From an uncultured Bdellovibrionales bacterium (lineage in GTDB: Bacteria; Bdellovibrionota; Bdellovibrionia; Bdellovibrionales; UBA1609): a stretch of DNA of 13,208 nt. The notes under the pieces were generated by a model. The model ran no database searches, had not been told where the DNA came from, and saw only the letters and a program-made list of their open reading frames with translations. Made by a program: the position numbers and the translations under genes. Of the stretch, positions 7,728-13,208 are shown one piece after another (the stretch's first letter is position 1; the number at the start of each line of letters is the position of its first letter). The stretch spans positions 1 through 13,208 of the forward strand of contig CALJPJ010000098.1 in assembly GCA_937980625.1 (NCBI GenBank), in the 5' to 3' direction.

Positions 7728-8336
7728 ATGAAATTATTTTTTATATTAGTATATATATTTTTTTTACTTTCATGTGCCCATAATAATTTGAAAAATGAAA
7801 AGCTGAGAGAGCCCTCTTCTTCCAAGTTAAATTTAAAGGTAATTCATTTTGGTGGTTCAGATACTACTAATGAGCTTGAAAGAGGTGACTATGATGGCAT
7901 ATCCAAGCCTATGATGGAGGCTTTTGAAAGTAAAAGAGGTAACTTGGTTTTAAAGTCAGGTGATAAAAAGATTATTGTTCCAAATTCTCAAGGCTTACTT
8001 GAAACTATTAATATGGCCAGTGAAATTAATAATAATTTTAACTCTGAAGTATATACGTATCGAGGTGATCGTTTTGGTCATATTGGAAGTCAATGGAGAA
8101 TAAAAACTGGTGATGAAGATTATCCTGTAGATAGGATTGACGTTTCTGTTGATTATTATACTGGAAAAAGGCAATATGCCTTACAAATTTATAGGAGCAA
8201 TTGTATGCCATGGGGATCAGAAAACCCTAACCCTTGTAAAATATTTCCTCGCGGCGAAGAGCTTTTAAATAACAAATACTCGTCTATTCATGACTTAAGA
8301 GAAAAGCTAATATCTGAATTATTGAAGAGAAAATAA
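7728..8336 (+). CDS. Putative lipoprotein of unknown function
   Basis: I do not recognise the family of this 202-residue protein. Residues 1-15 are a lipoprotein signal with lipobox FLLSC (lipidated Cys16), so it is predicted to be anchored in the periplasm or outer membrane. The mature part is hydrophilic with no further membrane segment. Two cysteines (C159, C170) flank a Pro/Asn-rich loop (PWGSENPNP) and could form a disulfide. Residues 134-155 (DRIDVSVDYYTGKRQYALQI) look like a pair of beta strands. It lies 85 bp after the RND gene on the same strand and may belong to that operon; an accessory role in efflux is possible but unsupported. Its stop is one base from the stop of the convergent gene. 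Confidence 0.75.
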   Translation: MKLFFILVYIFFLLSCAHNNLKNEKLREPSSSKLNLKVIHFGGSDTTNELERGDYDGISKPMMEAFESKRGNLVLKSGDKKIIVPNSQGLLETINMASEINNNFNSEVYTYRGDRFGHIGSQWRIKTGDEDYPVDRIDVSVDYYTGKRQYALQIYRSNCMPWGSENPNPCKIFPRGEELLNNKYSSIHDLREKLISELLKRK

Positions 8337-8337
8337 A

Positions 8338-9033
8338 TTAGTTACAAAATTCGAATTGATTAGTTTTATCTTTAATTTTAGCTAAAGTACTGGCTTTTCT
8401 AAGAACAGCCCAGTAGCGGGCTCCTCCTCTCCATTTGCCAGAGGAGTTTTTATTAGAAATTACACCATCGCGACCAATCCAGCGATCTAAAATCCGAATT
8501 GAGCACTCAAGGTTTATTTTTGAGATATGCAAATCAGTGGCGTCTTCAACGGGGCAACCGTAAGCTCTTGAACTTAGCCTTGATAACTGAAGTAAACCTC
8601 GACTAATTATATACTCACCCTCAGAGTTTTTGAAGTTTTCTTTATACCACGCCTCTGGGTTAAAGCCACTTTCATACCTTGCCATTGCTGCCAGTAAAGA
8701 CACCCAAAAGAGTTTTGCTTCATCTTCATTTAAGGATTTGTACTTTGGACAAAAACTTTTTATATCTGATGGGGTTCGGCTTAAAAGGTTTAGGCCATAA
8801 TTAGTGATTCCATTAAAAGTAATTCGGTTCCATTGCAAATAGTTTTGATGTTTGTTATCCCAGTCAAATGCTGGCCACCTATTAATAGGTAACGTGTCAT
8901 CACCTGGGAGTTCAGTGTTTTCTGACTTTTGATTTTCTTTCTCACTCAAGGGATTCAAGTGGTTGTTATTCTCTCCGCAAGCTGTAAGTGAAAAAAAGAC
9001 TGCCAACAGTATAATTTTTTTTAAATACATCAT
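8338..9033 (-). CDS. Lytic-transglycosylase (SLT/lysozyme-like) lipoprotein
   Basis: This 231-residue protein is probably a peptidoglycan-cleaving enzyme anchored in the envelope. Residues 1-18 are a lipoprotein signal with lipobox LTAC (Cys19), followed by a polar linker to about residue 50. The SLT-like core has ARYESGFNP (118-126), where E121 is the likely catalytic Glu, then SRGLLQLS (144-151), matching the usual 'S.GLMQI' motif, and later ARYWAVLR (205-212). Four further cysteines (95, 160, 177, 230) suggest two disulfides. The domain is short and divergent, so activity on peptidoglycan is inferred from these motifs. Two adjacent ATGs (9033, 9030) are possible starts, and no clear Shine-Dalgarno precedes them. 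The gene is convergent with the 202-aa lipoprotein, stop to stop with 1 bp between them. Confidence 0.75.
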   Translation of the reverse strand: MMYLKKIILLAVFFSLTACGENNNHLNPLSEKENQKSENTELPGDDTLPINRWPAFDWDNKHQNYLQWNRITFNGITNYGLNLLSRTPSDIKSFCPKYKSLNEDEAKLFWVSLLAAMARYESGFNPEAWYKENFKNSEGEYIISRGLLQLSRLSSRAYGCPVEDATDLHISKINLECSIRILDRWIGRDGVISNKNSSGKWRGGARYWAVLRKASTLAKIKDKTNQFEFCN

Positions 9034-9062
9034 ACATAGTTGTCGGACTAAATATTTAATTC

Positions 9063-9084
9063 ATTTAGTTGGCTCTCACTAAAT
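9063..9084. promoter_or_regulatory. Candidate operator: ATTTAGT-N8-ACTAAAT dyad
   Basis: A perfect 7-bp inverted repeat with an 8-bp spacer (9063-9069 and 9078-9084) covers the predicted start point and touches the -10 box of the minus-strand promoter. That position suits a repressor site. It could also be a chance AT-rich dyad. Confidence 0.35.
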
Positions 9085-9112
9085 TATAAAAACAATAAGT
9101 AAGTCGAGACAA
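9083..9112 (-). promoter_or_regulatory. Sigma-70-type promoter of the SLT-like lipoprotein
   Basis: On the minus strand TTGTCT (-35, 4 of 6) and TATAAT (-10, perfect) are separated by 18 bp. The predicted transcription start is near 9076, giving a leader of about 40 nt. This is the best vegetative-type promoter I see in the window. Confidence 0.6.
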
Positions 9113-9290
9113 ATCATGGGCTGGTTGGTAAACATGGAAAAAAATTCCTATAATTTTGTCTTGGCTTAGTCGAGTGTTTCTAATAAAATTTAATTTTTCC
9201 ACATGCAGATTAGTCGTAAAATTTTTATATTAGAAGTTTTTACAATATTAGCGTCCTTTGTTTTTAACTTAGGGTTTTAGATGATAGAGC

Positions 9291-9296
9291 TAGAAT
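9291..9296 (+). promoter_or_regulatory. Candidate -10 box for the 104-aa secreted protein
   Basis: TAGAAT lies about 27 bp before the ATG. No strong -35 is spaced correctly, so the call is tentative. Confidence 0.25.
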
Positions 9297-9322
9297 AAAT
9301 TTGTGAACTGTAGGAGGTTTTT

Positions 9323-9637
9323 ATGAATTTTGTAATTGGTTTATTACTTTCATTATCTAGTGCTTATGCTTTGGCTTGCCAGCCACCGCCGGTAAATTAT
9401 TTTGAGTTAGGTAATCTTAACGCTATTGTTAACAGTCAAGATGTGAGGACTAAAATGACTGGATCGAGCATAAAAGGTATTCAGCAAATTGAAGGGCAAA
9501 TGCAGAAGTATGTCGTCGAAGCTGAGAGTTGTTCTCTAGAGGTTGAAGTTCAAGTAAAGCAGGTAAACCCTGACTTTCCTTGTGGAGGACCATACACTTT
9601 TACTGCTGTGGTTCCTAGTAGCGCTACTTGTGAATAA
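9323..9637 (+). CDS. Small secreted cysteine-containing protein, unknown function
   Basis: This 104-residue protein has a clear Sec signal peptide, residues 1-18 (ending YALA), cut at an A-x-A site directly before Cys19. The -3 residue is Ala, which fits signal peptidase I better than a lipobox. The mature ~86 residues hold four cysteines (19, 70, 87, 103), an even number suited to two disulfides. They are rich in alternating beta-type segments (SLEVEVQVKQV, YTFTAVVP). No family is recognised. The start is fixed by a consensus AGGAGG (9312-9317) 5 bases before the ATG. This strong site plus a strong terminator right after the stop suggests high, independent expression as a one-gene unit. A small exported protein of this type could be structural, an inhibitor or an effector. 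Confidence 0.85.
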   Translation: MNFVIGLLLSLSSAYALACQPPPVNYFELGNLNAIVNSQDVRTKMTGSSIKGIQQIEGQMQKYVVEAESCSLEVEVQVKQVNPDFPCGGPYTFTAVVPSSATCE

Positions 9638-9648
9638 AAAAATTATTT

Positions 9649-9690
9649 TTCCAATAGCAAATTTTCTTTTGCTATTGGAACTCTTATTTT
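9649..9690 (+). terminator. Rho-independent terminator after the 104-aa secreted protein
   Basis: A perfect 13-bp stem (TTCCAATAGCAAA / TTTGCTATTGGAA, 9649-9661 and 9668-9680) with a 6-nt loop is followed by the T-rich CTCTTATTTT. It begins 11 bases after the stop codon. An A-rich tract on the other side (9637-9643) may let it act on both strands. Confidence 0.9.
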
Positions 9691-9818
9691 AGTTAAAAAT
9701 ATCTATAAAATTATTAAATTTTGCCTTTAAAAAAATCTGACGTTGCTTGTTTCAAGCAGGCAGTGATATTGATTGTTCTTAGTTATGGTGTTTATTTTCT
9801 TGGATAAAATTTATTAGC

Positions 9819-9842
9819 CCCGAGGGAGGATTTCCCCTCAGG
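9819..9842 (-). terminator. Putative terminator of the 122-aa secreted protein
   Basis: On the minus strand CCTGAGGG pairs with CCCTCGGG (8 bp including one G-U) around an 8-nt loop. It is followed by an A/T-rich stretch with TTTT about 11 bases on, and starts 22 bases past the stop at 9865. The GC-rich stem is striking in this AT-rich DNA. A second small hairpin, TGCTTG-TTT-CAAGCA (9744-9758), with a T7 run further along the minus strand could serve as a back-up. Confidence 0.55.
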
Positions 9843-9864
9843 TTGCAACAGTAAAATAATTGAT

Positions 9865-10233
9865 TTAGTCATTGAATGGAGCTAAGTCAATTGACACAAG
9901 CTTGGCTTGAACAACATCGTTTTCAGCTTGCGGGCTTTTCTCGTTAGTTATTCTCAATGTGACGTATGCTTCAGAAGATTTTAATATTGAAATTGTTTTA
10001 CATAAATAATCTATAGACCAATAGACGTCAGTAGTCAGAGAAGCGATATAAAATGTTCCTCCTAGATCTTGATTAGTTTTAACTGTTAATTTGCCGCCGC
10101 CATTATCAGTTTTAACGCATTCTACATCAACAACTTGTAGGTGAGAAGTCACTCTTTCGTCAGCTTGATTAGGTTTACTTGTGGCGAAACTGAAGTTATG
10201 GAATATTAATATTAAGAAAACTATGTATTTCAT
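9865..10233 (-). CDS. Small secreted protein, unknown function
   Basis: This is a 122-residue protein with a Sec signal peptide, residues 1-17 (ending FSFA). The mature part has two cysteines (C39, C78), probably one disulfide, and several beta-strand-like segments (KLTVKT, AYVTLRITN, AKLVSIDL). A Gly-rich turn DNGGGK occurs at 43-48. No family is recognised. The reading frame stays open upstream to an ATG at 10317, but that start would put 28 residues before the signal peptide. The ATG at 10233 has a perfect AGGAGG 4 bases upstream and directly begins the signal peptide, so I choose it. It converges with the other small secreted protein, and strong ribosome sites on both suggest high expression. 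Sequence similarity between the two is not evident. Confidence 0.85.
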   Translation of the reverse strand: MKYIVFLILIFHNFSFATSKPNQADERVTSHLQVVDVECVKTDNGGGKLTVKTNQDLGGTFYIASLTTDVYWSIDYLCKTISILKSSEAYVTLRITNEKSPQAENDVVQAKLVSIDLAPFND

Positions 10234-10237
10234 TTTA

Positions 10238-10243
10238 CCTCCT
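10238..10243 (-). promoter_or_regulatory. Consensus ribosome-binding site that sets the start at 10233
   Basis: The minus strand reads AGGAGG four bases before the ATG. It lies inside the longer open frame and argues against the upstream ATG. A TATAAA (minus strand, plus coordinates 10259-10264) a little upstream is a possible -10 box. Confidence 0.8.
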
Positions 10244-10323
10244 CGCAAAATATTCCCTTTTATACCAAATAAAACATGAAAAAGACATGAGTTATCAGTA
10301 GTCTTGACAGAAATCAAAATATC

Positions 10324-10353
10324 TGAAAACTTTTAGCTAAAAAATGAAAACTT
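10324..10353. repeat. Direct repeat TGAAAACTT flanking a 12-bp palindrome
   Basis: TGAAAACTT occurs at 10324-10332 and 10345-10353, start to start 21 bp (two helical turns). The perfect palindrome TTTTAGCTAAAA (10331-10342) lies between the copies and overlaps the end of the first. The site is about 60 bp upstream of the candidate -10 box of the minus-strand secreted protein gene. It looks like a protein-binding site, but this is inference. Confidence 0.4.
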
Positions 10354-10375
10354 CGATGATAAAGCAGTGCTTAAA

Positions 10376-10387
10376 CCTTAATTAAGG
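10376..10387. repeat. Perfect 12-bp palindrome CCTTAATTAAGG
   Basis: The palindrome is self-complementary with no spacer, in the non-coding region between divergent genes. It is a possible operator for a dimeric regulator; no other copy was noticed in the window. Confidence 0.3.
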
Positions 10388-10508
10388 CTATCCCTGTTAT
10401 GTAAATATTACCATTTGCTTTTACCTAAAATTAGAGTAGACAATTTTTTATGTAATAATTAAGTATTGTTAGCTTCACAATAGATTACTTTTAGTTAAAT
10501 TATGGATT

Positions 10509-10559
10509 TTTAAATAAGTATTTTACAATTTTTTTATTTAAATAAGCGCTTACAATTTT
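10509..10559. repeat. Tandem imperfect ~28-bp direct repeat
   Basis: Two copies of TTTAAATAAG-N(3-4)-TTACAATTTT occur at 10509-10532 and 10537-10559. Both 10-mers match exactly and only the short middle differs (TATT versus CGC). In the second copy the middle creates the palindrome TAAGCGCTTA (10543-10552). The repeat lies about 155-205 bp upstream of the LamG frame. It may be a pair of regulator sites or a small duplication. Confidence 0.6.
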
Positions 10560-10713
10560 AATAAGATAAATGACTCATTCTGAGAATATATGAATATTAT
10601 TATATAATAAGTATATCATACAATGTCATTATAGAGACTAAGGAACAGTGTTAATTATAAAGATAAGATTCAGCTTTGCCGATAAATGACCGAGGTTTAA
10701 AAAGGTATAAGTT

Positions 10714-13208
10714 ATAAATATATTTAGAAAATTTTTATATTATATAGTCACTTTACTAATGTCTGTAGGCTCATTGTCATGTAGTTATAACAAGACTGAA
10801 GTTACTCTGGGGTCATTTTTTGATAGTACTTGGCCTTTTAGTAATAGTAATAATTTTGAGTTTGATGAAACCTTTGTTGAAATTAAAAATGGTAAAGCAC
10901 AATTAAAAAACTTAGATCTTGAACAATCTGGAAATGACTTTAACAATGGAAAACATGTAGGGTCTTATTACAATATCCAAGATGGTAGCTTAGGGTTATT
11001 AGAAAATAAATTAGCCTCAGTGTTTAATATAAAAAATATTATTTCTGATAAAAACTCTAGTTTGATCGGTTATTGGAGGTTTGATCAGTCATGGAACGAC
11101 GAGAGTGTACATCAAAGATTGGCTTCTCCTACGGGAGATGCGACGTTTTCAACGGCTAATTTGCAAGTTGGAACAGCAGCGGGGTCATTCGATGGTTCTG
11201 ATGGTGAAGTATCTATCAACTCGACAAGCTTTGACTTTAGTACAAATGAATATAGTCAGTCTGTTTGGGTGTTCACTACAAATGATACTCAAATTTTCCA
11301 AGGAATTATTGGCGGAGATATTATAGAAGAAAGGATGCCAAATCTATCTCTTCGTTATGGTAGAAACTTATCTCTTGGACTGGGTAATGGTGTTGGCACA
11401 GGAACTCAATGCTCCTATAATACATCAAGTGATCTGATTACTCTTAATCAGTGGAATCATATTGTTGTGACATTTAAAAATGGAATAGGTTTTAAAATAT
11501 ATGTAAATGGCGTTTTGAAAGAGACAACAAGTGCTTGTTCAAGTTCAAGTTTATTAAGTAATCAAAATTATGAAATTGTATATAACAATCGTTTTGAAGG
11601 TGAAATCGATGAGTTGGCAATTTATAATACTGAATTATCTACTGAAGAAGTAAGAAAAGTATATGATATTCAATCTAGGAACTTTACTCAACTCTCTCCA
11701 GCCTGGACTCCTAAGTGGGACAGTGTTGTTGGTTATTGGAAAATGGATGGCAATTGGCAAGACTCTTCTTCTTTCTCAGCACCACTAATTCCTAATGTAA
11801 ATTCAGATTTTAGCACTGAGCCAAAGATAGGTTCTGCAGCCGGTGACTTTAGCTCTGCAGGGAGTTGGGTTTCTATTTTGGATCCAGTAGGTGGCCATCT
11901 CGACCCAACTGCAATCACAATTTCAGCTTGGATTCGGCCTGATGGATCTCTAGCAAGTGGAAATATAGTTTGTAAAAATACTGCCTATCGTATGGCCCTA
12001 ACTGGTGGAGATTTTCTCCGATTTTATGAAAACACCTATGCCGACACAGTAACAAGTTCCGATCCTGTGAGTATCAACCAGTGGACTCATGTTGTAGCTG
12101 TTGGAGCGGCCAACGGATTAAAAGTTTATATTAATGGCAAGCTCTCTGGCTCAAATTCTAACCCCTATAATGGTGTGAATGATTCCGGCCGGTTTTATAT
12201 AGGGATTTGTGGCTATGGTGAAAGTTTTGCCGGCCTAATTGATGATGTAGCAGTTTGGAATATAGAGTTGTCGCACCAAGATATAGCTCAAATTTACGAG
12301 CGACAAAAACAAAAATACGCGAGTCACTATGACTCTACAGTTATAGATTTAGGAAGTACAATGTCTACTTGGCCTGATTTAAGTTGGTCGACTAGTTTAC
12401 CTTTTGGTAAAGAACTAGTTGGTGATTTTGATGGTGATGGTGATCAAGATAGTGAGAGTTCCTCTGATTACTTATCACTCTCTGATGACCTAAGTAGTCA
12501 ACTTGTTGGTTATTGGCCGATGAATGAACTATTACCTGATTTGGTCGGTCCATTTAATATGGATATACAAGATTTTTCTGGAAATAATATACATGGGATT
12601 GAAAGTGGAGGAATAGATTTTGGTTCAGAGGGAAAATTTTCCAAGGGCATTTCTTTCGATGGTGTAGATGATCGAGTTGATATTTTAGGAAATGTAAATT
12701 TAGAGACTGGTTTTAATGATAACTTTACATTTAGCATATGGATTAAGATATCAGAGCAACAACTTGACGTAGGAAATGTTATAAACCGTATTGCCGTTCG
12801 TATAACATCTCCGAGTACTAGGTATGATACCATTTCTATTTACAATCAAGGTCACACTAATTCTGGTAAAGTTTTATATTCAAGAAATGATGGAACTAAT
12901 GCATTTACTTTAACTTCTAATACTAGAATAAATGACAACAACTACCACCATCTAGTTATCCAAAAAAATGATGATAAGCTTTACATATACATAGATGGAA
13001 TTTTAGATAACCAAGCCTTAAACACAACAAGTTCAAGTGAGAAATTTAACTCTCTATATTTAGGGCAAAATATAGGTGGAAGTTCTGCGCTTTATGGTTT
13101 AATTGATGAAGTTGCATTATTCTCTAAAGCTTTATCAATTGATGAAATCCAACAGCTCTACCGCCGAGGAGCAAACAGAGTAAAACTACAGGTGAAGAGT
13201 TGCGTAGA
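10714..13208 (+). CDS. Large LamG-repeat surface protein, probable lipoprotein, 3' end outside window
   Basis: This frame is open for 831 codons to the window edge. It begins with a signal-like segment (residues 1-21, NIFRKFLYYIVTLLM then GSLSC; a near-lipobox with Cys22). An N-terminal region of about 95 residues follows, then three LamG/concanavalin-like domains at about 117-321, 339-536 and 598-819. Each opens with GYW and contains the LamG core (WNHIVVTFKN..YVNG, WTHVVAV..YINGK, YHHLVIQ..YIDG) and ends with GxIDE/DxAxxxxxLS plus a short helix. A DFDGDGDQD loop (571-579) before domain 3 resembles a calcium-binding loop. Such domains usually bind glycans or mediate adhesion, so a surface-binding role is likely. 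The start is unusual: no ATG, GTG or TTG lies between the stop at 10708-10710 and the signal core. The start shown is an ATA 8 bases after AAAGG. The first in-frame ATG (10759) would leave only seven residues before the Cys. Confidence 0.88.
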   Translation, partial: MNIFRKFLYYIVTLLMSVGSLSCSYNKTEVTLGSFFDSTWPFSNSNNFEFDETFVEIKNGKAQLKNLDLEQSGNDFNNGKHVGSYYNIQDGSLGLLENKLASVFNIKNIISDKNSSLIGYWRFDQSWNDESVHQRLASPTGDATFSTANLQVGTAAGSFDGSDGEVSINSTSFDFSTNEYSQSVWVFTTNDTQIFQGIIGGDIIEERMPNLSLRYGRNLSLGLGNGVGTGTQCSYNTSSDLITLNQWNHIVVTFKNGIGFKIYVNGVLKETTSACSSSSLLSNQNYEIVYNNRFEGEIDELAIYNTELSTEEVRKVYDIQSRNFTQLSPAWTPKWDSVVGYWKMDGNWQDSSSFSAPLIPNVNSDFSTEPKIGSAAGDFSSAGSWVSILDPVGGHLDPTAITISAWIRPDGSLASGNIVCKNTAYRMALTGGDFLRFYENTYADTVTSSDPVSINQWTHVVAVGAANGLKVYINGKLSGSNSNPYNGVNDSGRFYIGICGYGESFAGLIDDVAVWNIELSHQDIAQIYERQKQKYASHYDSTVIDLGSTMSTWPDLSWSTSLPFGKELVGDFDGDGDQDSESSSDYLSLSDDLSSQLVGYWPMNELLPDLVGPFNMDIQDFSGNNIHGIESGGIDFGSEGKFSKGISFDGVDDRVDILGNVNLETGFNDNFTFSIWIKISEQQLDVGNVINRIAVRITSPSTRYDTISIYNQGHTNSGKVLYSRNDGTNAFTLTSNTRINDNNYHHLVIQKNDDKLYIYIDGILDNQALNTTSSSEKFNSLYLGQNIGGSSALYGLIDEVALFSKALSIDEIQQLYRRGANRVKLQVKSCV

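Larger units (their letters stand above)
10318..10710. other. AT-rich intergenic region with palindromes and tandem repeat
   Basis: No gene is visible on either strand; ATG frames are only a few codons, one being a four-codon frame (ATG at 10686) just ahead of the LamG frame. The region holds TTTTAGCTAAAA (10331-10342) between two TGAAAACTT copies, CCTTAATTAAGG (10376-10387), a tandem ~28-bp repeat (10509-10559) and a TATAAT (10603-10608) without a good -35. It presumably carries the promoter of the LamG gene and perhaps control sites for the minus-strand gene. Confidence 0.6.

Noticed and set aside
9744..9758. TGCTTG-TTT-CAAGCA hairpin as an independent terminator
   Set aside because: The stem is only 6 bp and on the minus strand its T7 run begins about 8 bases too far away; it is mentioned only as a possible back-up.
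10304..10309. Perfect TTGACA on the plus strand as a -35 box
   Set aside because: No -10-like hexamer lies 15-19 bp downstream (the spaced position reads AACTTT), and the nearest plus-strand gene is about 400 bp away.
10234..10317. Upstream ATG at 10317 giving a 150-aa form of the minus-strand small secreted protein
   Set aside because: It would place 28 residues in front of a clear signal peptide, while the ATG at 10233 has a perfect AGGAGG at the right distance.
11081..11326. 81-codon plus-strand frame in another phase within LamG domain 1
   Set aside because: The overlapping frame encodes unmistakable LamG sequence; this one has no domain and no ribosome site.
11733..12833. Two minus-strand frames (11733-11918 and 12510-12833) inside the LamG gene
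   Set aside because: They are antisense to intact LamG domains 2 and 3 and have no supporting signals.

Overview
The window is AT-rich bacterial DNA from a diderm. It encodes two confident lipoproteins and a third probable one, several Sec-exported proteins, a TolC-type outer-membrane protein and an RND pump. Nearly every product is exported or envelope-located. This content (a subtilase, a lytic-transglycosylase-like lipoprotein, a repeated LamG protein, small secreted disulfide proteins, low GC) is compatible with a marine Bdellovibrio/Bacteriovorax-type predator. That assignment is an inference from gene content and style, not a demonstrated fact.

Region 1 (1-2617, minus strand) is a two-gene operon. 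An unrecognised 552-residue exported protein is followed after 13 bp by a subtilisin-like S8 protease, whose 3' end lies beyond the window. The protease has no visible propeptide: its catalytic Asp is residue 25. That makes the upstream secreted protein interesting as a possible partner, inhibitor or foldase.

Region 2 (2618-3119) is a 500-bp divergent intergenic space. It holds a 17-nt imperfect inverted repeat with a nested hairpin, plus candidate promoters for both sides.

Region 3 (3120-8336, plus strand) carries a TolC-like outer-membrane factor overlapping an RND permease by 4 bp (ATGA), then a small lipoprotein. No membrane-fusion (adaptor) gene is present, although adaptors normally accompany these two. 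The permease also carries a G7 tract in an otherwise AT-rich gene.

Region 4 (8338-10233) has an SLT/lysozyme-like lipoprotein on the minus strand, tail-to-tail with the region 3 lipoprotein with one base between the stops. It also has two small secreted cysteine-containing proteins, convergent with each other and separated by strong hairpin terminators.

Region 5 (10234-10713) is AT-rich and non-coding. It contains a 12-bp palindrome inside a direct repeat, a second 12-bp palindrome, and a tandem ~28-bp repeat.

Region 6 (10714 to the window end, plus strand) is a large open reading frame with at least three LamG (concanavalin-like) domains, cut off at the window edge. Its signal sequence is intact in frame, but there is no ATG/GTG/TTG at its natural start. 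The best-placed start is an ATA behind an AAAGG motif, so this gene either uses a rare start or has lost its start codon.
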